From an uncultured Atopostipes sp. (GTDB taxonomy: Bacteria; Bacillota; Bacilli; Lactobacillales; Carnobacteriaceae_A): a DNA stretch of 13,075 bases. The notes below the pieces were generated by a model. That model made no database searches. It had not been told where the DNA came from and was given only the letters and a program-made list of their open reading frames with translations. The translations under genes and the position numbers were made by a program. The stretch is from NCBI GenBank assembly GCA_947296835.1, contig CAMYQS010000015.1:1-13075 (forward strand), in the 5' to 3' direction. Shown here piece by piece: positions 1 through 7,241 of the stretch. The first letter of the stretch is position 1, and the number at the start of each line of letters is the position of its first letter.

Positions 1-140
1 CAACCAAGGTTTACACATGTACCTCCTAAATCGTTCGCTTCAATTAAGCCAACTTTCGCTCCATGCATTCCTGCGCGGTTTGCAGAAGCAATTCCTCCGC
101 TTCCTCCACCTAGGACTAAATAATCATAATGATTTTCCAT
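1..140 (-). CDS. gor: Glutathione reductase-type pyridine nucleotide-disulfide oxidoreductase, N-terminal part (runs off left edge)
   Basis: Only the first 46 codons are in the window, from ATG at 140. They begin MENHYDYLVLGGGSGG: a beta strand, then a GGGSGG dinucleotide-binding loop (residues 11-16) for FAD, then IEANDLGGTCVNLG, the first half of the redox-active CxxxxC site (Cys42; the second Cys falls at the edge). This GGTCVNxGC signature belongs to the glutathione reductase/lipoamide dehydrogenase family; GGSGG with ASANRA favours glutathione reductase (NADPH-dependent reduction of glutathione disulfide, cytoplasmic) over lipoamide dehydrogenase. It lies 51 bp downstream of the broken MBL gene on the same strand and could be read from the ytoQ promoter. 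The ribosome binding site is weak. Mercuric or coenzyme-A disulfide reductases cannot be excluded from so short a piece. Confidence 0.8.
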   Translation of the reverse strand, partial: MENHYDYLVLGGGSGGIASANRAGMHGAKVGLIEANDLGGTCVNLG

Positions 141-191
141 AAATTTATTCACACTACTTTCTATAGTTGTTTACTCAAATTTTATATCATT

Positions 192-853
192 TTAAAATTC
201 TACTGTTTCGCCATCTTCTGGAACAAATAATAGTTTTTCAAAATTGTTGTTTTTAGCAATTACTTTTAAGTCATCTCTAGTTGTATACCAGTGATTAACT
301 GCTTCCATATGTGATGCAACAATTTTGGAAGTTGGTGCTGCTTGATGCACTTTGAAGACATCTTTCTCATTCATTAAAAGGCGTCCACTGTCTGAATCAT
401 AATTATCCATCGCAAATTGATTCCCGCCAGCATTGACGACAATCACTTCTGGCTGATAAGTAGTTAACATTTCTTTTACACCTTCATACCAAATGGTGTC
501 TCCTACCAAGTAAAGTGTATCCTCTTTTTCAGCAGAGAAAACAATCCCCATTGCATCTGTAACTCCTGATGCGCCGTCCATAAATTCTTTCGTCTCCAAA
601 TCAACGTAGTGTTGACCTGGGGTTTTAGTTAATGTAATTCCTTTAATAGTCATACCCTTTTCTAGAATAGTGACATCCTTAAAGCCATCTTCTCTGATAA
701 CCTTCGCATCATCTTTGTTTTGAACAATAAATGGCAGTTCTTTACTTAGAACTTCTGCTGCTTTTGGATCCCAATGGTCAAAGGGTCTACCAAAATTCTT
801 TGGTCATTGTACTCTAAAACAATCGTCGCATTACGTATTTGTTTTATTTTCAT
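192..853 (-). pseudogene. MBL-fold metallo-hydrolase, broken by internal deletion and frameshift
   Basis: The gene starts at ATG 853 after a good site (AGGGAGATTTTC) and reads MKIKQIRNATIVLEYNDQ then RILVDP, the normal N-terminus of small metallo-beta-lactamase-fold hydrolases. After the DP the frame closes at a stop about 11 codons on. In the next frame the protein resumes at FDHWDPKAAEVL and continues to the stop at 192. The second part carries GDTIWYEG, VNAGGNQF and ASHMEAVNHW, the expected C-terminal motifs. What is missing is the stretch between LVDP and DHW that should contain the metal-binding HxHxDH; only the DH remains. Judging from memory of related proteins, roughly 40-50 residues are gone, not a multiple of three bases. 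A 153-residue product could start at ATG 653, but no well-spaced ribosome binding site precedes it and it lacks the metal site. It lies between ytoQ and gor on the same strand. Confidence 0.85.
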
Positions 854-898
854 GAAAATCTCCCTTATTTATAACACATTAAAATGAACTCCGCTTTT

Positions 899-1339
899 TT
901 ATTTTGTAATATAATCTAAAACGTCAACCGCTTGTTTAATCGTTTCAACGGTTACGTTCGCTTTATTCGACAACTCTTTTAATGCGTGAATTAATTCTTC
1001 TGGTCGAATAATAATCAACGGCTTGTCTTTGTTAATCGCTGTAGTCGCGTCCATCGCCGTGTTCCATTGACGGTACTGATCACCGAATAATGCAATAACG
1101 ATGTCTGATTTTTCCATTAAGACAGTCGTTCTAAAGTTATTAATCGCTGATGCTGCTTCGTCACGGTAATATTTTCCAGGTTGCTCACCTAATATTTTTT
1201 CACCGATGTCATCGGATAAGTCATGCTCTGTCTGAGGTGAGACAAACTCAAAATCCAGTCCTCTAGCTTCAACTTCCGCAATTAATTCTTCGCGCCAATC
1301 ATCATGAATTTGTCCTGCTAAATATACAACAAACTTCAT
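899..1339 (-). CDS. ytoQ: YtoQ family protein (nucleoside 2-deoxyribosyltransferase-like fold)
   Basis: This 146-residue protein matches Bacillus YtoQ over its whole length as I remember that family. It opens with MKFVVYLAGQIHDDWREEL, has DDIGEKILG near residue 45, INNFRTTVLMEKSDIVIALFG in the middle, then QWNTAMDA and KPLIIIRPEELIHALKELSN. The family (PF11071) has a fold related to nucleoside 2-deoxyribosyltransferases, but no reaction has been assigned to it that I know of. There is no signal peptide or membrane segment, so it should be cytoplasmic. The start at 1339 follows AAAGGAGC at good spacing. It heads a minus-strand series with the MBL pseudogene (45 bp downstream) and gor, and is divergent from the MocR-type regulator. 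The family call is secure; the function is not known. Confidence 0.88.
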   Translation of the reverse strand: MKFVVYLAGQIHDDWREELIAEVEARGLDFEFVSPQTEHDLSDDIGEKILGEQPGKYYRDEAASAINNFRTTVLMEKSDIVIALFGDQYRQWNTAMDATTAINKDKPLIIIRPEELIHALKELSNKANVTVETIKQAVDVLDYITK

Positions 1340-1388
1340 TGAGTAGTTGCTCCTTTATCTGAAATTTTAATTCCTGCTTCACTCTCTT

Positions 1389-1416
1389 ATTATAGTGTAT
1401 TAGCGGGATATATCAA
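1389..1416 (-). promoter_or_regulatory. Promoter of ytoQ
   Basis: On the minus strand, TTGATA (1411-1416) and TATAAT (1389-1394) are separated by 16 bp, a near-consensus sigma-A promoter. It would start transcription near 1382, about 40 bp before the ytoQ start codon. Confidence 0.6.
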
Positions 1417-1419
1417 TAA

Positions 1420-1449
1420 TTGAAACTCAATCGTCAGGCTATCTATATT
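1420..1449 (+). promoter_or_regulatory. Putative promoter of the MocR-type regulator
   Basis: TTGAAA (1420-1425) and TATATT (1444-1449) are 18 bp apart on the plus strand. The -35 lies only 3 bp from the -35 of the divergent ytoQ promoter. Together they form the dyad TCAATAATTGA (1413-1423), so one bound protein could affect both directions. This is the only plausible promoter I see before the regulator, but its -10 is imperfect. Confidence 0.38.
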
Positions 1450-1462
1450 TTTACCCACAAAT

Positions 1463-1473
1463 CTGGTACCATT
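1463..1473. promoter_or_regulatory. Candidate operator: TGGTACCA palindrome and TAATGGTA box
   Basis: The leader of the MocR-type gene contains the palindrome TGGTACCA (1464-1471). Read on the minus strand it is TAATGGTACCA. The core TAATGGTA occurs again on the plus strand over the -10 region of the downstream flavoprotein gene (2920-2927). ATACCA/GTACCA-like half-sites are, as I recall, those used by the related regulator GabR in B. subtilis. An ACCA repeat 21 bp further on (1489-1492) keeps helical phase. Assignment as an operator is inference. Confidence 0.3.
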
Positions 1474-1526
1474 AGAGGGGTTCATTTCACCAAAAAGAAG
1501 AACATCACAGTAAATGAGGGAATGAC

Positions 1527-2921
1527 ATGCTATTACATATTGATTTGGAGTCATCGGCTCCTTTGTATATTCAAATTTACCAACAAATTAAAGATAAAAT
1601 TCATAATAATGAGTTGAAGACCAACGAGAAGCTAACGAGTAAGCGTCAGCTGGCCGAGATGAATCAGGTCAGTGAGAACACGGTCATGAATGCTTACAAC
1701 CAGCTTTTGACTGAGGGTTATATTTATTCCAAGGAGCGACAAGGTTATTTTGTAGCGGATGTGAAGCTGCAATTCGATTTACCAGACCTTCCTGAAATGA
1801 AAGAAGAGCGAGATACCACACCAGAGATTATGTACAACTTAACTCGTTCCAATCCGGATAAAGATTTATTCCCATATTCTGTTTTCTCAAAGTTGTACCG
1901 TCAGCTCATGCATTTACCGCCGGAACAACTCCTGACCGAAACCGATGCGCAAGGTTTATATGAGTTGCGCGTTAACTTACAAAGTTATCTTTCGCAATCA
2001 CGCGGGGTGCCTTGTACGGCTGAACAAATTATTATAGGACCGAGCACGGAATATTTAATTTCTATTTTGTTAAATATACTGAAAAATAAACCAACAATTG
2101 GGATTGAAGACCCTGGATACAATAGGTTTAAACAATTATTTATCCGTTCTGATATTTCAGTCACTGCTATTCCTGTTGATGAAATGGGTGTAGAAATAGA
2201 CGCCCTTGAAAAATCGGCGGCTGACTTAATGATTGTGACATCCAATCACCAGTTTCCGACTGGGAGTATTATGCCCCTCCCCCGTCGGCAAAAATTATTA
2301 AATTGGGCGAATGGAAAAGATAACCGCTATATTATTGAAAATGATTATGATAGTGAATTTAAATACTCTGGGATTCCGATTCCTTCATTAAAATATTTAG
2401 ATCAGCAACAGAAAGTGGTTTACTTAGGTAGTTTTACGCGTAACGTTTCTCCCGGCATTCGTATGAGTTATATGGTGTTACCGGAAAGTCTGTTGAAACA
2501 ATATAAAGAAACCTACCGTTCTTATTCTTCACCATTAAGTACGTCCGAACAATGGGTCATCCGCAATTTCTTAAATGATGGTCATTTCACCACGCATCTC
2601 AACCGTTCGCGTACTTTCTATAAGAAGAAACGGGATAGAATGATTCAATCCATTCAAAAAGTCGATGCCAAAGCTGAAATTTATGGTGAGAATGCAGGTC
2701 TTCATTTATTAATGAAACCATCCACCGCTTTTGATGGCACTCATTTCAAAAAGATGGCTTTAAAAGAAGGTATTCGGTTAAGTTTACTGAGTGATTACGC
2801 CACGAAAGTTGTGCCGGGTCAAGATAATACGCTGTTTATCAGCTTTTCAAATATTCCTAAAAAAGATATTGAAAATCTGATACAAGACTTATATATTTTG
2901 ATTAAAAAGTGCGCCATATAA
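1527..2921 (+). CDS. MocR/GabR-type transcriptional regulator with a degenerate aminotransferase domain
   Basis: This 464-residue protein has the two-domain MocR layout. A GntR winged helix-turn-helix spans about residues 8-75 (PLYIQIYQQIKDKI, SKRQLAEMNQVSENTVMNAY, EGYIYSKERQGYFV). A fold-type-I aminotransferase-like domain spans about 110-460 (NHQFPTGSIMP, DYDSEFKYSG, VSPGIRMSYMVLP). Such proteins usually bind PLP through a lysine and sense an amine or a PLP-pathway compound. Here the motif normally reading GSFSKS is GSFTRN, with Arg305 in place of the Schiff-base lysine. The usual EDDYDSEF is ENDYDSEF, putting Asn272 where the aspartate that holds the pyridine nitrogen is expected. Tyr198, Arg200, Tyr274 and Arg312 are retained when aligned to GabR at a constant offset of 7. 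A PLP-independent or altered effector site is therefore likely. The start follows GAGGGA. It ends 45 bp before the flavoprotein gene, its most probable target. Effector unknown. Confidence 0.88.
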   Translation: MLLHIDLESSAPLYIQIYQQIKDKIHNNELKTNEKLTSKRQLAEMNQVSENTVMNAYNQLLTEGYIYSKERQGYFVADVKLQFDLPDLPEMKEERDTTPEIMYNLTRSNPDKDLFPYSVFSKLYRQLMHLPPEQLLTETDAQGLYELRVNLQSYLSQSRGVPCTAEQIIIGPSTEYLISILLNILKNKPTIGIEDPGYNRFKQLFIRSDISVTAIPVDEMGVEIDALEKSAADLMIVTSNHQFPTGSIMPLPRRQKLLNWANGKDNRYIIENDYDSEFKYSGIPIPSLKYLDQQQKVVYLGSFTRNVSPGIRMSYMVLPESLLKQYKETYRSYSSPLSTSEQWVIRNFLNDGHFTTHLNRSRTFYKKKRDRMIQSIQKVDAKAEIYGENAGLHLLMKPSTAFDGTHFKKMALKEGIRLSLLSDYATKVVPGQDNTLFISFSNIPKKDIENLIQDLYILIKKCAI

Positions 2922-2930
2922 TGGTATGAT
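2920..2930 (+). promoter_or_regulatory. Extended -10 promoter with overlapping TAATGGTA box before the flavoprotein gene
   Basis: Directly at the regulator's stop codon the sequence reads TAATGGTATGAT, giving an extended -10 element (TGG plus TATGAT, 2922-2930). The TAATGGTA part (2920-2927) repeats, in opposite orientation, the box in the regulator's own leader, and its complement contains ATACCA. No convincing -35 is visible, as expected for extended -10 promoters. A protein on this box would cover the -10 and repress. Confidence 0.38.
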
Positions 2931-2966
2931 AAGTGAAGTTAATTTTGTAGTTACAGGAGGATAACA

Positions 2967-4466
2967 ATGGATATTGCTATTGTAGGAGCTGGAATTTCTG
3001 GTTCCAATGTATTAAAAAGTTTAATGACCCATCCGAACTTCCAGGCGGATGATGTAATCGATGTTTATGAACCCCGTGAGTCTCTTGGTTCAGGCCTACC
3101 TTACGAGCCAACTGACGATGAATCCATTATGTTAAACACCTCTCCGGATGTGTTAAGTGTGGATGAGAATAATGAATTAGATTTTACGGAATGGTTAGAA
3201 CGTCATTTTAAAGAACCAACGAATTTTGAGCAACTCGTTTCACGCCCACGTTATGGAAAATATTTAATGGAGCGCTTTGCCCCATTCTATACACACGAAC
3301 AAGTACGCCACGTTCAAAATACGGTTGTCGATATTGAAGTGTTAGATGCTGAGACAAAAGAACCAGCAACAGACACACAAGATGGCAACTTTGTTTACCG
3401 TATAAAAACGGAAGATGGCTGGCAAGAAAGTGTCTACGATGTGGTATTCTTTTCAGTTGGACATCCTGAGTACAATGACTTCTATAATTTAAAAGGTACT
3501 GAAAATTATATTCATAACCCTTACCCCATGAAAGAAAAACTGGCTAATTTTGAAAGTGATCAAAAAATTTCAGTTATCGGAAGTGGTGCGACGGGCGTGG
3601 ACTTAATGCGTTTCTTCACGTCAAACTATGAATTAGAGCAATCTTTAACATTTTATGACTTAAAAGATCCGTTTCACTGTGTTGCCATTCCTTATGAAAA
3701 GAATGGTATTACATATCGCCTAACAAAAGATTGGGTGGAAAAACAAAAAGAAGTACATGGTGGGTTTATTCCGCTACAACTCATACTTGATACGATTAAA
3801 GAAGATTTGAAACAAGAAAATGCTGAGCCAATGGTGGTTTATGATCGTTATAAATCAGGAACGCTTGACGTTTTCCGTAAAGCATTTGATACAAAAGACC
3901 AAGAACTTGCGGCTGTTCAACAATATGCAGCAAAAGCTGTCCCAAATCTTCCGCTTCTATATAATGCCTTGTCAGGTGAAGACCAACAAGAGTATATGAA
4001 AAACTATCATCAGATTATGTTGTTCTTCAAAGCGAAAGTACCTTACTACAGCTACCAGTGGTTATTTGAATTAATCGATGCGGGTAAAGTAGAAACCGTT
4101 GCTGGTTTGAAAGAAGTAAATGTTTTAGAAAATGGTCGCTTCCAATTTGTGACGGAAGATAGCGAAGCAGAAGCTGATATTGTCGTTAACGCGACAGGTT
4201 TTATAAACAATATTGAAACACTCACTAAACACTCTGAGTTAATTAAAAATCTATTCCATCGACGTTTAATTATGCCACATATGAATGGGAAATTTATTTT
4301 AGTCGATTGGCCACAATGTCGTGTGATTAACCAACAATATGGACGTATGGATAATTTTTTCTTCCTCGGTCTATTAATTGGCGGGACACAACATGAGAAT
4401 AATGATGCCGGGCAAACGATACAGCAAGCCCGATATACAGCTAAAGCGTTTATGGACGAACGCTGA
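2967..4466 (+). CDS. FAD/NAD(P)-binding protein of the COG4529 (YdhS-like) family
   Basis: The 499-residue protein has two Rossmann dinucleotide sites. The first is IVGAGISGSNVL at the extreme N-terminus, for FAD. The second is ISVIGSGATGVDLM around residues 201-214, probably for NAD(P)H. Between them is the family pattern: YEP...GSGLPY, then MLNTSPDVLSVD, then FTEWLERHF, then SRPRYGKYL. VVNATGF (about 406-412) is the usual second FAD contact of flavin-dependent oxidoreductases. This fits PF13454/COG4529. Substrate and reaction are unassigned; the architecture suggests an NADPH-dependent flavoprotein, perhaps a monooxygenase-like enzyme. No signal peptide or membrane segment is visible. An AGGAGG site precedes ATG 2967. 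It follows the MocR-type gene by 45 bp with its own extended -10, and ends in a strong hairpin terminator. Regulation by its upstream neighbour is inferred from the shared box. Confidence 0.82.
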   Translation: MDIAIVGAGISGSNVLKSLMTHPNFQADDVIDVYEPRESLGSGLPYEPTDDESIMLNTSPDVLSVDENNELDFTEWLERHFKEPTNFEQLVSRPRYGKYLMERFAPFYTHEQVRHVQNTVVDIEVLDAETKEPATDTQDGNFVYRIKTEDGWQESVYDVVFFSVGHPEYNDFYNLKGTENYIHNPYPMKEKLANFESDQKISVIGSGATGVDLMRFFTSNYELEQSLTFYDLKDPFHCVAIPYEKNGITYRLTKDWVEKQKEVHGGFIPLQLILDTIKEDLKQENAEPMVVYDRYKSGTLDVFRKAFDTKDQELAAVQQYAAKAVPNLPLLYNALSGEDQQEYMKNYHQIMLFFKAKVPYYSYQWLFELIDAGKVETVAGLKEVNVLENGRFQFVTEDSEAEADIVVNATGFINNIETLTKHSELIKNLFHRRLIMPHMNGKFILVDWPQCRVINQQYGRMDNFFFLGLLIGGTQHENNDAGQTIQQARYTAKAFMDER

Positions 4467-4481
4467 TTCCATAATGAAATG

Positions 4482-4516
4482 AGCTCAGAACCCTTTGTGG
4501 TTCTGGGCTTTTTTTA
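4482..4516 (+). terminator. Rho-independent terminator after the COG4529 gene
   Basis: An 11-bp stem (AGCTCAGAACC at 4482-4492 with GGTTCTGGGCT at 4499-4509, one wobble pair) encloses a 6-nt loop and is followed by a run of eight T residues. It starts 16 bp after the stop codon and separates this gene from the cupin gene. Confidence 0.88.
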
Positions 4517-4552
4517 CTACTATGCGTATGAATATCAGTATGGGCAGATTAT

Positions 4553-4561
4553 TGTTATATT
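4553..4561 (+). promoter_or_regulatory. Possible extended -10 promoter of the cupin gene
   Basis: TGT followed by TATATT (4556-4561) is an extended -10 pattern 48 bp before the cupin start, in the short gap after the preceding terminator. No clear -35 is seen. A promoter is needed here because of the upstream terminator, but its exact site is uncertain. Confidence 0.3.
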
Positions 4562-4608
4562 AAGAGTACGTAAATGGAACGAGTTATATGAATACAGGAG
4601 GAATTTCA

Positions 4609-5115
4609 ATGGTCAAAGCAATCTATTTAAGAGAAAATGAACCATACCCGAATAACACCCTACCCGTACTCTATTATCTAAACGCTTTGGGCAATGCGTT
4701 AGAGGAAGATTATACAGCTGATGATGTGATCGCGTTTTTTGAAAGAAACGGTTACGACAATGGGTGGGCAAATGGTATTTTAGATAAACACCATTTTCAC
4801 TCTACTGCCCACGAAGCGCTTGCCTGTACGAAAGGACAAGTCACTGTTCAATTAGGTGGTCCAAACGCGAATATTTATACGCTACGAAAAGGCGATGTTG
4901 TATTATTGCCTGCCGGAACGAGTCACAAGAAACTGGATGCCTCTGAAAACTTTGAAATTGTTGGATCTTATCCGACAAATGGTGCCCAGCATGATATGCA
5001 ATATGGAAATGCCAGTGATTATGACGAGATTTTAGCGTTGATAGCGGATGTTCCAAAACCGCTAACGGACCCGGTAACGAACTCATCCAAAGACATTGAT
5101 GAATATTGGAACTAA
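4609..5115 (+). CDS. YjlB-like cupin domain protein
   Basis: The start at 4609 gives 168 residues and sits 7 bp after AGGAGG (4596-4601); an in-frame ATG at 4588 lies upstream of that site and is unlikely. A single cupin barrel occupies about residues 55-125. Motif 1 is HFHSTAHE, with His62, His64 and Glu69 as probable metal ligands. Motif 2 is GDVVLLPAGTSH, with His106 as the fourth ligand. HFHSTAHEAL, PAGTSHK, VGSYP and DMQYG resemble Bacillus YjlB as I remember it. Members are small cytoplasmic metal-binding proteins of unknown substrate. It is monocistronic between two terminators, converges on pepF, and follows the COG4529 flavoprotein on the same strand. Family call good; function unknown. 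Confidence 0.85.
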   Translation: MVKAIYLRENEPYPNNTLPVLYYLNALGNALEEDYTADDVIAFFERNGYDNGWANGILDKHHFHSTAHEALACTKGQVTVQLGGPNANIYTLRKGDVVLLPAGTSHKKLDASENFEIVGSYPTNGAQHDMQYGNASDYDEILALIADVPKPLTDPVTNSSKDIDEYWN

Positions 5116-5150
5116 AATAATAATAATTTAACGTCGAAAATTGAATAATT

Positions 5151-5198
5151 AAGAAAAAAAACTCACGACCGGATTTTTACGTCCGTTCGTGAGTTTTT
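5151..5198. terminator. Bidirectional terminator between the cupin gene and pepF
   Basis: ACTCACGACCGGA (5161-5173) pairs with TCCGTTCGTGAGT (5182-5194) with one mismatch, around an 8-nt loop. A run of A lies on the left and a run of T on the right, so it can end transcription from both convergent genes. Confidence 0.88.
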
Positions 5199-5210
5199 CA
5201 TTTCATAAAA

Positions 5211-7016
5211 TTATGCTTTTAATTCGTTTGTTAATTCGATAATACGGTCAACTGAATCATCTAGATATTGGATGGTATCCAGTAATGCTTGGTCTGTATC
5301 TACATCAACGTTTGCAACTTTAGTCGCTTCTAATGGCGCTTCTTGTCCACCCATTTTTAGGAAGTCTAACCAGTTTTCCATGTTCTTCTCGTCATCCTTA
5401 ATCTTTAAGAATGCTTGAGTCGCAATCGTTAAACCAGCTGAGTACGTGTATGGGTATAGACCCATGTAGTAATGTGGTTGACGCATCCAAGTTAATTCTG
5501 CACCTGGTTCGATTTCAACCGCGTCACCCCAGAATGTTTCTAGAACATCACGTTTTAATGCTGATAATGTATTCGCATCGAAACTCTTACCAGCATCAAT
5601 TAGACGATATACTTCACGTTGGTACGCTGCTTCTAATAAGTGCGTTACAAAGTTATGGAAGTACGTTTTTGAAATCATCATTGATAACACTGAGCGTTCT
5701 GTACGCGCATCATCCGTTTGATTCTTTAAGAAATCTGTCAGCATTAATTCGTTAAATGTTGACGGTGCCTCTATTAAGTAAAGTGATGGACGAGCAGCTG
5801 TGTAAGAATTATTCTGATGTGATAACACCCCTTGTCCAGCATGACCTAACTCGTGGAATAATGTATAAGCATCGCTTAGTAATCCAGAGAATGACATCAT
5901 GATGTATGGGTGTTTTTTATAAGTCGTTGAACAGAATGCACCTGAACGTTTTCCAACGTTTCGTGCAAAGTCTACCCAGCGTTCATCGTATGACTGCATC
6001 ATTAAGTCTACATAATCTTGACCTAATGGCGCAAGTGCACCTTTTACTAAATCTTTTGTTTCTTCTATTGTAATGTCTTGTTTGAATTCTGGATCAACAT
6101 CAATCTTTAAATCGGCATAGGTTACTTTATCTAAGCCATTTTCTTCTTTTAAATGGGTAATGTATTTACGCATAACTGGCGCAAATTTATCCATAATGAC
6201 GTCAATTTGACGGTCGTACATTTCACGTGTTACTTCTTGTGGTTCTAATAAGTAATCAATAACTGAGTCGTAACCACGCATTGTCGCGATTGTTTTCTCT
6301 TTAACGACTTGATTGTAGTAAGCTGTCGCAATCGTGTTTTTGTATTGTCCAAGAACTTCGTTGAATTTGTCATAAGATGCGCGACGAATTTTTGGATCCG
6401 TTGAATACATATAGAAGTCTTCGTATAAAACAAAGCTTAATGGGTATTCTTTTCCGTCTACTTCAAACGTTCCAAAGTCCGGGTCATTTCCACGAGCTTG
6501 TTCGTAGATATCTGAGAATGAACCTAATACAGGATTTAATAACTGTAATGCTTCTTCTACTTCTGGCGCTAACGCTGCTTTTTTGCTTTTCGTTGTTTTG
6601 CGAACCCAAGTTTTAAAACCTGGCTCTAAATCACCAACTCGTTGTAATTCATCTTCAGAAAGAGTTAGCACTTCTGAGTCAAAGAAACTTAACTTCGCGC
6701 TCTCTTGTGAAATGACTGAATAAACCGAGCGATATTCACTTGCTGCTTCACCATCCGTAATATCAGCCTGAATCGGTAGACTACGATATTGTCCGAGGTG
6801 ATTAATTGACGCTACTAACGCTTCGTATTTATGTAATGCTGCAACAACATCTTCTGCTGTGTTTAAGTTTCCTTTGTATTCAGAGACGAAATTAGCAATG
6901 TTTTCTGGGAATGCCGCAAACGCTGCATCAAAATCTGCTTCCGTCGCAAAAATACCTGTTAAATCCCATTTTAAATCTTCACTAACCTCTGAACGTACCT
7001 TTAACTCTTCTGCCAT
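5211..7016 (-). CDS. pepF: Oligoendopeptidase F (M3 family zinc metallopeptidase)
   Basis: The 601-residue length is that of PepF proteins. The zinc site is LFHELGHAG, with His388, Glu389 and His392. The third ligand, Glu416, is in EAPSTFNE, 24 residues further on, as in M3 peptidases. The N-terminal helical part (SEDLKWDLTGIF, then helices to about residue 200) matches the PepF N-terminal domain, and YYMGLYPYTYSAGL lies in the C-terminal catalytic half. The enzyme cleaves short peptides in the cytoplasm, finishing protein turnover and using imported peptides. Start ATG 7016 follows AAAGGAG. It is transcribed alone: a bidirectional terminator lies 12-60 bp downstream, and a gene-free repeat region lies upstream. 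Confidence 0.95.
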   Translation of the reverse strand: MAEELKVRSEVSEDLKWDLTGIFATEADFDAAFAAFPENIANFVSEYKGNLNTAEDVVAALHKYEALVASINHLGQYRSLPIQADITDGEAASEYRSVYSVISQESAKLSFFDSEVLTLSEDELQRVGDLEPGFKTWVRKTTKSKKAALAPEVEEALQLLNPVLGSFSDIYEQARGNDPDFGTFEVDGKEYPLSFVLYEDFYMYSTDPKIRRASYDKFNEVLGQYKNTIATAYYNQVVKEKTIATMRGYDSVIDYLLEPQEVTREMYDRQIDVIMDKFAPVMRKYITHLKEENGLDKVTYADLKIDVDPEFKQDITIEETKDLVKGALAPLGQDYVDLMMQSYDERWVDFARNVGKRSGAFCSTTYKKHPYIMMSFSGLLSDAYTLFHELGHAGQGVLSHQNNSYTAARPSLYLIEAPSTFNELMLTDFLKNQTDDARTERSVLSMMISKTYFHNFVTHLLEAAYQREVYRLIDAGKSFDANTLSALKRDVLETFWGDAVEIEPGAELTWMRQPHYYMGLYPYTYSAGLTIATQAFLKIKDDEKNMENWLDFLKMGGQEAPLEATKVANVDVDTDQALLDTIQYLDDSVDRIIELTNELKA

Positions 7017-7061
7017 TCTTATTCTCCTTTTAAATTCTCATCGTTTTTTAATAATAATATC

Positions 7062-7090
7062 ATGATACCACATCCGAGATTGTTTAAAAA
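7062..7090 (-). promoter_or_regulatory. Possible promoter of pepF
   Basis: On the minus strand, TGG plus TATCAT (7062-7067) forms an extended -10 about 45 bp before the pepF start codon, with only an AT-rich TTTAAA-like -35 upstream. Placement is tentative. Confidence 0.3.
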
Positions 7091-7145
7091 GTAAAATGAT
7101 AGAACAGAAGGCTTTTAAAAGTAATCGATTTTACCGTTTTAGTTG

Positions 7146-7179
7146 TCGAAATGTCAGCAGAATGAATCGATTAACATTT
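7146..7179 (+). repeat. 34-bp direct repeat, copy 1
   Basis: The 34-bp segment starts TCGAAATGTCAGCAGAATGA and ends ATTAACATTT. It recurs at 7242-7275 with one difference (A to G at the fifteenth base). The outer bases TGTCGA...AATGT can pair imperfectly with ACATTTAAACTATCGACA just downstream, giving a potential hairpin around AATCGATT. Confidence 0.8.
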
Positions 7180-7241
7180 AAACTATCGACATGCGACACA
7201 GCCGCCTTCCTTTGTCGTGAGTTCCACATTTTTTGGGGCTA

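Noticed and set aside
192..653. A functional 153-residue MBL protein starting at ATG 653
   Set aside because: The metal-binding HxHxDH is absent and the ribosome binding site is too close to that ATG; the N-terminal remnant lies in another frame upstream.
1420..1617. 65-codon plus-strand frame starting at TTG 1420
   Set aside because: It overlaps the promoter and the start of the MocR-type gene in another frame and has no ribosome binding site.
4588..4608. Upstream ATG of the cupin gene at 4588
   Set aside because: The AGGAGG site lies downstream of it and is correctly spaced for ATG 4609.
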